DNA of 64,000 nt from Marthasterias glacialis. Taxonomy: Eukaryota; Echinodermata; Asteroidea; Forcipulatida; Asteriidae. The stretch lies in assembly GCA_911728455.2 (NCBI GenBank), contig OU452219.1, positions 24,482,227 to 24,546,226 of the forward strand, read 5' to 3'. The notes beneath the pieces are model-generated. The model had not been told where the DNA came from. It was given only the letters and a program-made list of their open reading frames with translations, and did not search any database. Position numbers and translations under genes: made by a program. Position 1 is the stretch's first letter, and each line of letters starts with the position of its first letter. This document shows positions 58,901 through 64,000 of this stretch, piece after piece.

Positions 58901-61900
58901 TATTCTACTTGTACTAGTTTTTGAAACTTGGCAATTAGATTTTAAAGCGGATAAATTACGCAAGGAAGCTGTTATATTATGAAAACAATAAACTCGCAGT
59001 GGCCCTTAAAAAACTGCCAACTTCAACAATAACTAAAACATTGAAATGGTTTGTAATAACCACCAAAGGTGCTACAAAAAGCAAGTGTTCTACTGTAATG
59101 CATGTATAAGCGCCTTACAGTATTTAACACATTACTGGGATTTGGCATATTTAACTCTCCGTCAGGCACTGCACTCTTCAAAACACTCTAAAACGGTCAA
59201 ATAAACAGCAACCCAAACTTCATGCGACAGAATAAATGCATAATTCCAAGTAATATAATACACATTTTCATAGTCCAAGGCTGTTCCTTTAACCCAGCGC
59301 TATTGTGGGTAATTAAAACATCTATTATAGATGTAGGTGCTAACTAATGAATGTTTAATGCCCTCGTGAGGCTGGTCCTTGAGGAGTGTATGGCTGCAGG
59401 GCATAATCCCGTGGTGTGGTTTCTGTTGGGCCTATATTGCAGATGGAATAACTGCACTTGTTTTCTAAATTATGAATGATTCAGACTCAAAGGCTGCAAC
59501 AGGTGGATCGTCCAATTACCATCATAAAAAAGGCCATGCGTTTATTGAGTATGGGGGAGCGTCACAGAGCAAGCAACCTGGTTATTTTGTTGCGATCAAT
59601 AATACTCGTTTCCAACGAAGTCTGCTTCAATACAAAAGTATTGTTATATTACTAGTCATTTATTCATCTTTTTTCTGGATGAAGTTAAAAGTTCTTATAA
59701 TTTGACTAACATTTCTCTGCCCACAAACGCATGTAAAAACGATGTGGGTATCATTATACTTTTCACCTAGTACCATATGATCCGCAATCACGTGTTTTGA
59801 TCCATTTTAAGTCTGTGTGACTTCTGCTTGTAGATTTAATTGTATAATGTTAATCTATATGCGATTGTTTCGACTGAAAGCACACTAGTACACGAATAAT
59901 TTGAGTCTTGTGTTAGTTTTTTATTTTATTTGTATCCTGTGGGATCAAAGAGCTTTAGGTCAGTGTTTGTAGATCGTTTCACGTAAACCTCAAGAAGCAG
60001 ATTTAAAACCCTGCAAGGAAAATCACCAAATAATGGCATGTTTTTACTAGTAACTTTAGCATCAACTTTTATGACTTGCCTCGAAGCCCATTAGGTAAAA
60101 CTGATGGATTAAATCAACTGCTGTTTTATGTCCGCGGAAAACGATCAATAAGGATTGCGTGGTTGTCTAGTTAGCCATTTTATTTTATTTTAAATCTTCT
60201 GACAATAAAAAACATCTTGACCAGGAGTGATGAGTCGTCAAGGGAAAGTGCAACAATTTATTTTTAAATGTCTTCAAAAAATGTGTCTTCCTCGGGCCCC
60301 TGGTCATAAAATACTAAAAAAAAAAATTATTTCCGTTGTTATCGAAATTAAACGAACATCGACACAATATCGACTTCGTAAAAAAAATTCCTTACACGGG
60401 GGAAGTGCAAAGGAAAACACATTTAATGTAAAGAAATATTCTGTTAATTCACACTGGCAATTAACAAAAGCATGAAAAGGGGTTTGTTATTTCCAGTGAA
60501 GCGGGTAGTCTTACATTATACTGTTATGTATAAAACAAAAAGCCTTACATTTTAACAAAGACTGATTGAGATTTTCTTGCTAAAATAATTTCGGTTACGC
60601 CTGTGGCTTTTCAAAGGTTTCCTTTAAAATGGAAATATACTGTTATTTCAAATATTAAACCGACGGATGCTGACATATTTCAAAATTGTCGAAAGGAAGC
60701 GTCATTTTGTCGAAAACAGACAGAAAACAGTTTACAAAAGTACTTTTGCTTCAGATTCGCTCCTGTGGGGTCCAGTTCAATTCACTACCCGAGCTCATGT
60801 GTCTCATACACCGGGTACGTGAGCACTGGTTCCAACCCAATCCTGGTATTGATCAGAATAATTATTGTTCTAGAAAATGGGTCCTTTTTTGATATCTTAA
60901 AGTGCCTTGTTCCTTGCCCCTTTAGCATATTCCGATTGCAATTAGTATTTGGCAATGTGACCAATTTACATCACCATGTTTATAGAATCAATAATAGTGT
61001 TAATTAAACTGAAAAGTCACTACGTCTAGAAAACACAGGCGAATGTGCACCCTCCCATGACAGCCATCCACTTTTAATGTATCAGGGAATTAGTAACTGC
61101 GTGTAATTTTAATGCCCACTTTAGAATGTTTGCCACATTTAATCGAGTCGCAACAATAACAGTCGTTATTGATTTTTCCACTAATGGAAATATTTTACGT
61201 ACACACAAGCTCTATTCATTGCATACTACAGCAGAATCCTTGCCCTGTCTGGCCATATGGCAGGGGGAAAACCTGTTGCTGCATGGAGAGAAAGACTACG
61301 TGGATTTCCCATACGCTCAAGATACGTACCGACGTCAGCCTTTCGTGATAGTGTTACAGCGTGCGCCGCAAATTTCTCGGCATCGTCAATTTTTCAAGAT
61401 AAATTATCCTTACTGTCCACGATGGTTCCTTCGAGACCGGGTAATTTATATTATTTCAGAACGTGATAGACATAATAAAAATTGTTTAAACATTCTCACA
61501 TAGTATACAAATTGATTAATGAACCATTTAGTTCTTGATAGAAAATAGAAGAATATAAGGGGTCAACCTCAAGTCAGATAATAACTGAATGAAATTTAAA
61601 CAGATACAAATTAAAGGTAATCCTCTGCGAACATTCAACTTTTAGATTGCCAAGTAATTAAGAAAACAATTGTTTCAAAATTACTCCAGTGACAATATCT
61701 AAAGGGTAAAAATAAACAAAAAAATATTCACCGGAACGCTACTTATGAAATCGAAGAATATTGATGAAAATGTATTCATAAACAGTCTGTAATTGGCATA
61801 TCAAGAGGCAGAATATGTACTATTATCGATAATTTATTGATAAATTTGATTAGGATTATTTACCTTCGGTGTGAATTTGTTACCAGCTGTTCAAGTTCAA

Positions 61901-63341
61901 CGTTCAATGTCGGTATAGACAAAAGCACATTAATTTCAGTCAGACCAATTAAAATCTAAAACTTTGTTTTGTATTAAATTGCTTTGGCACGCGTGATGGT
62001 ACATTCCACATTCCATTAAAGTATTGTTTTCCACGTAATTACAAATAGCTGGTGCCATCGCTCTTCAATTACATATTTCTGGATTGTTCTTTAAATTAAA
62101 GAATACAATGTTACACTGGATTGTGTTACGTTGCTGTATACATGTATAAAGTATCAAACTTCGTCTAAATTAAATTTGACTTCGACGAAGATGACAACAT
62201 AACGATGTAACAGTGCTACTCCTACATTTGAGATAATACAATAAATTATTCAGTTTGGGATACAAACCGATTTCACCAATGTTTCCGAAGCTCATTAATT
62301 CACAACTAACTTCAAAGTTGCTGAAAACAGTGGAATAAAACCTCAGTGGAATACTTAATGTTTCATAATTGTTCACATTTGTTTTTTAAATGAGCAGTAT
62401 TGAATCAGGGTGTTTTTGTTTTTGTGGAAAAGTAGTGCAAATACTGGTATACTACCTGAATCTGAAACTGTGGTTAACCCGTGACATGTAAAGTTGGAAC
62501 TGTACATGTCAAGTTCCAATCGGACTGAGAACTGATGGTGCTTTAAATGCTAGCACGGTTTGGACATAACCGAGAAATTAGAACGGCAGTGCAGCAATGT
62601 CAGGCCATGAACTGGAGCACGAACTCTCCACACGCTGCTGTACAAACTATTCATCGGATTTTTTGTACAGGTTGTTTTGATTACTTGATTACTGTCTATC
62701 TACAGTCAGAACTTACGCCTGAGGCACATTCATGATGGACACTCATATTACCATTGAACTCACAAAGGTACATGCCCAATGATTATATTATTGTTCTTTA
62801 TTTCCAACCATTTGTGACATATTGGGTCACCATTTTGTTTCTTGAAAACTATTCATTCTCATAACAGTCAAACAACCACTATCCGAATGAGAGTTGAACA
62901 ATATATGACCCCATCCCCACCCACCAACACCCACCACACCCACTTATAAGTTGTTCGTGTCGATTGTCTGAGTAATTAAAGTTCCTTTTGAACCTTGAAA
63001 AATGAAACACAATTACACAGTTGTAACGAAAAAAACATGACTGGAATCCACCGTTTCGTTCGAGCCCTCTATTCTTACTCACCAAGTCCAGGCAGAAAGA
63101 TATTGAAAAGGCAGCAAACAAGTGCCATTGGCATAGGCATACAGGGCACAGCGGACCTGAATGAGCCGTGTTTCTCCCGCACACTAATAATGACATCTTT
63201 GGTCGTAGATAGCTGTCTGTTTGAAATGAAAACATGTGCCTCTCCACGGCCACGGGGCGATCCGCCCTCGCCACCTTCCGCAGGTGAGCAGCTTGACTCC
63301 GTGGTGAGTTCAACTTTAACAGATGCATCCTCCGAAGCCAT
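46840..63341 (-). CDS. SPEC3-like: SPEC3/Stum-family membrane protein, gene B (3 exons, 165 aa)
   Basis: Minus-strand exons 63341-63083, 47860-47690 and 46907-46840 join in frame (259+171+68 nt), both introns in phase 1. The N-terminal 60 residues are Glu/Ser/Gly-rich and hydrophilic, unlike gene A. Residues about 63-100 (VPCMPMPMALVCCLFNIFLPGLGT, SSFSVFCCG) and 108-143 (LWNVLAALLQVV, IFIVGWIWSISWGMTF) carry the family's two hydrophobic blocks. The C-terminus is a short basic tail of about 21 residues in place of gene A's Pro/Gln-rich tail. Exon borders fall at the same residues of the domain as in gene A, so the two are tandem paralogues. The third exon is the least certain because it is short. 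The ATG has A at -3 and G at +4. Confidence 0.85.
46908..47689 (-). other. Gene B intron 2
   Basis: About 0.8 kb. On the opposite strand a short open segment (47023-47089) has an acceptor and a donor (GTAAGA), but it is only about 22 codons long and probably chance. Confidence 0.7.
47690..47860 (-). CDS. SPEC3-like: Gene B exon 2 (core of the SPEC3/Stum domain)
   Basis: The acceptor GCCTCGTCACCAG enters in phase 1; the donor GTGAGT leaves phase 1. It carries TLLSSFSVFCCGF, NVLAALLQVVSSIF and IVGWIWSISWGMTFCTLA. It is four codons shorter than gene A exon 2, with the loop after CCG shortened and basic (TRISPRSA instead of the Gly-rich loop). Confidence 0.9.
48028..48058. repeat. TA/TATACA microsatellite
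   Basis: Alternating TATACATATATA tract. Confidence 0.85.
48060..48215 (+). mobile_element. Possible SINE remnant with tRNA B box
   Basis: GTGGGTTCGATTCCCC near 48124-48139 matches the Pol III B box. The imperfect AAGAATCCG.. motifs near 48069 and 48181 and the adjacent TA tract suggest a retroposon remnant. No clear A box and no cloverleaf, so not a tRNA gene. Confidence 0.35.
48772..48832. repeat. TATACA/TATA microsatellite
   Basis: Repeated ATATATATACATATATATAT-type units over about 60 bp. The Ile/Tyr/His-rich open frames through it are artefacts. Confidence 0.9.
52611..53078. mobile_element. ~470-bp terminal-inverted-repeat element with 10-bp target duplication
   Basis: The left end AAGAGTGGTTCCCGGTACCT and the right end (reverse complement AGACTGGTTCCCGGTCCCTA) match, and homology runs about 37 bp inward to TCTGAC. 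Both sides are flanked by the direct repeat ATAGATAGGC (52601-52610 and 53079-53088). An internal hairpin (AATTAGCATATTATACCTGG / CCAGGTATATGCTAATT) lies at 52684-52730. No coding capacity. It sits in intron 1 of gene B. Confidence 0.8.
53331..53351. repeat. poly-C run followed by CA-rich tract
   Basis: About 21 C residues, then AACACACACGCACACACA. Confidence 0.95.
54908..55070. mobile_element. MITE with CTCTCTAAATGTAAAA termini
   Basis: Left GCTCTCTAAATGTAAAAAAGT and right (reverse complement CACTCTCTAAATGTAAAAGAG) are inverted. The interior contains repeated TTTCACTC/GAGTGAA motifs. About 160 bp, non-coding. Confidence 0.7.
63083..63341 (-). CDS. SPEC3-like: Gene B exon 1
   Basis: ATG at 63341-63339; donor GTGAGT after the first base of a Gly codon (phase 1). 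It encodes an acidic/Gly-rich start (MASEDASVKVELTTESS), a REKHGSFRSAVP junction and the hydrophobic MPMALVCCLFNIFLPGL that aligns with the end of gene A exon 1. Confidence 0.88.
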
Positions 63342-64000
63342 AGTTCTTGTGGTTAAGTTACCTTCACTTTATAAACCAGGATGACCGCGCTTTGTAAAGT
63401 GCACCCGCAAATGTTTCACATTTGTAATTACTACAACATTCAATGTTGTAAATTGCTGATAGTAGTAGGCCTACTCTGTGCGTACTTGGGCCTGTCGCAG
63501 TAAATCAACATTCATACAGGAATCAACATAATTTCATCTGTAGTCAACGACGCATGCATTATGTCCATGGGACTTCTACAGACTGTTCGGAATTCCCACG
63601 ACTGACAGACGAAAAAAAACCGTCGTCACCGGTTATTGCATGAATGATGGAACAATGCTGTCTGGTTCGACCATGGTTCGACGCAGTTCAGGTTCACGTG
63701 TACGTGTATACACTGCGTTGCGTGTTGAGTGCACGGATCAAAAGTAAATACAGTCTACGTATTTTTTGGTTGATCATTCATTTAAGGATATCTACGTGCA
63801 TGCTGCGCGATCAGGAGTGTGTGCGACCTCGTACCCATGGTAATCAACCCTTATAGCGATTCTCGCACTGATAGCAAGCGAGCAGTGAAGAGGCGGGGCC
63901 ACAGCCTCGTTTTCTTGAACAACTCAGCAATGTTTGTTAGACGATTGTCTTTTTGTTTTGCTATTTTTATTGAATTGTTCATTGTGTTTACACGGCTAGT
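63342..64000 (-). promoter_or_regulatory. Upstream region of gene B with X-box-like site
   Basis: About 660 bp upstream of the gene B ATG is present. GTACCCATGGTAAT at 63831-63844 agrees with the RFX X-box consensus GTNRCCATGGYAAC at about 11 of 14 positions, with an intact CCATGGTAA core, about 490 bp from the ATG. RFX sites drive ciliary genes in animals, and SPEC3 is linked to ciliated ectoderm. No start site or TATA position could be fixed. Confidence 0.3.

Larger units (their letters stand above)
47861..63082 (-). other. Gene B intron 1 (15.2 kb)
   Basis: It contains TA microsatellites, a B-box-containing repeat near 48126, an inverted-repeat transposon (52611-53078), a C run (53331-53351), a MITE (54908-55070) and several unrecognised open frames. 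Those frames are minus 56047-56265, plus 60603-61007 and plus 61126-61503. No nested gene could be established. Confidence 0.7.

Noticed and set aside
60603..60860. Resemblance of GSSSIHYPSSCVSYTGYVST to astacin-type protease segments
   Set aside because: No HExxH zinc motif and no neighbouring exons with the rest of the fold; similarity over so few residues is not evidence.
62879..63384. 149-codon minus frame and 129-codon plus frame
   Set aside because: Both are shadows of gene B exon 1 (63083-63341), whose real frame is supported by the SPEC3/Stum motif and the phase-1 donor.

Overview
The window is eukaryotic nuclear DNA. It is AT-rich, its genes are split by introns with GT-AG borders, it has no operon structure, and it is crowded with microsatellites, homopolymer runs, inverted-repeat (foldback/MITE-like) elements and one tRNA-derived SINE-like piece. 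The recognisable genes are two three-exon genes of the SPEC3/Stum membrane-protein family and one chimeric extracellular lectin-type gene (EGF, C-type lectin, partial fucolectin-like module). Together they point to a marine invertebrate, most likely a deuterostome such as an echinoderm or hemichordate. That placement is an inference from gene content, not a measurement.

Layout. 1-6.9 kb: no gene found; three transposon-like elements (1028-1431, 1993-2339, 3159-3737) and a tandem duplication (5547-5727). 6.96-15.1 kb, plus strand: the 3' part of a multi-exon lectin-like gene. The signal-peptide exon was not found. Intron phases agree across the model except at one junction (10.43/10.58 kb), and there are two candidate terminal exons, each followed by a polyadenylation signal. 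15.7-16.6 kb: transposon remnants. 16.6-30.2 kb: intergenic, with a repeat block at 19.97-20.49 kb. 30.235-38.214 kb, minus strand: SPEC3-like gene A (179 aa). 38.2-46.8 kb: spacer with an 89-bp palindrome, a MITE, a SINE-like piece and a six-copy 29-bp minisatellite. 46.840-63.341 kb, minus strand: SPEC3-like gene B (165 aa), with a 15-kb first intron holding a roughly 470-bp terminal-inverted-repeat element.

Genes A and B lie head to tail. Both have three exons, both have two phase-1 introns at homologous positions, and they share the motif around the first splice junction and the GWIWSI motif. This is what a tandem duplication followed by divergence of the termini would leave. In sea urchins SPEC3 is tied to ectodermal ciliogenesis, and in Drosophila Stum is a mechanosensory-neuron protein. 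The pair may therefore be co-regulated in ciliated cells, and an X-box-like site lies upstream of gene B. The lectin gene belongs to the class of lineage-specific secreted recognition proteins common in marine invertebrates. About 200 residues of it, between the EGF and the C-type lectin modules, match no domain I can name.

Limits: exon borders come from reading frames and splice consensus only, with no transcript or homology search. Most other open frames in the window are short and look like chance.
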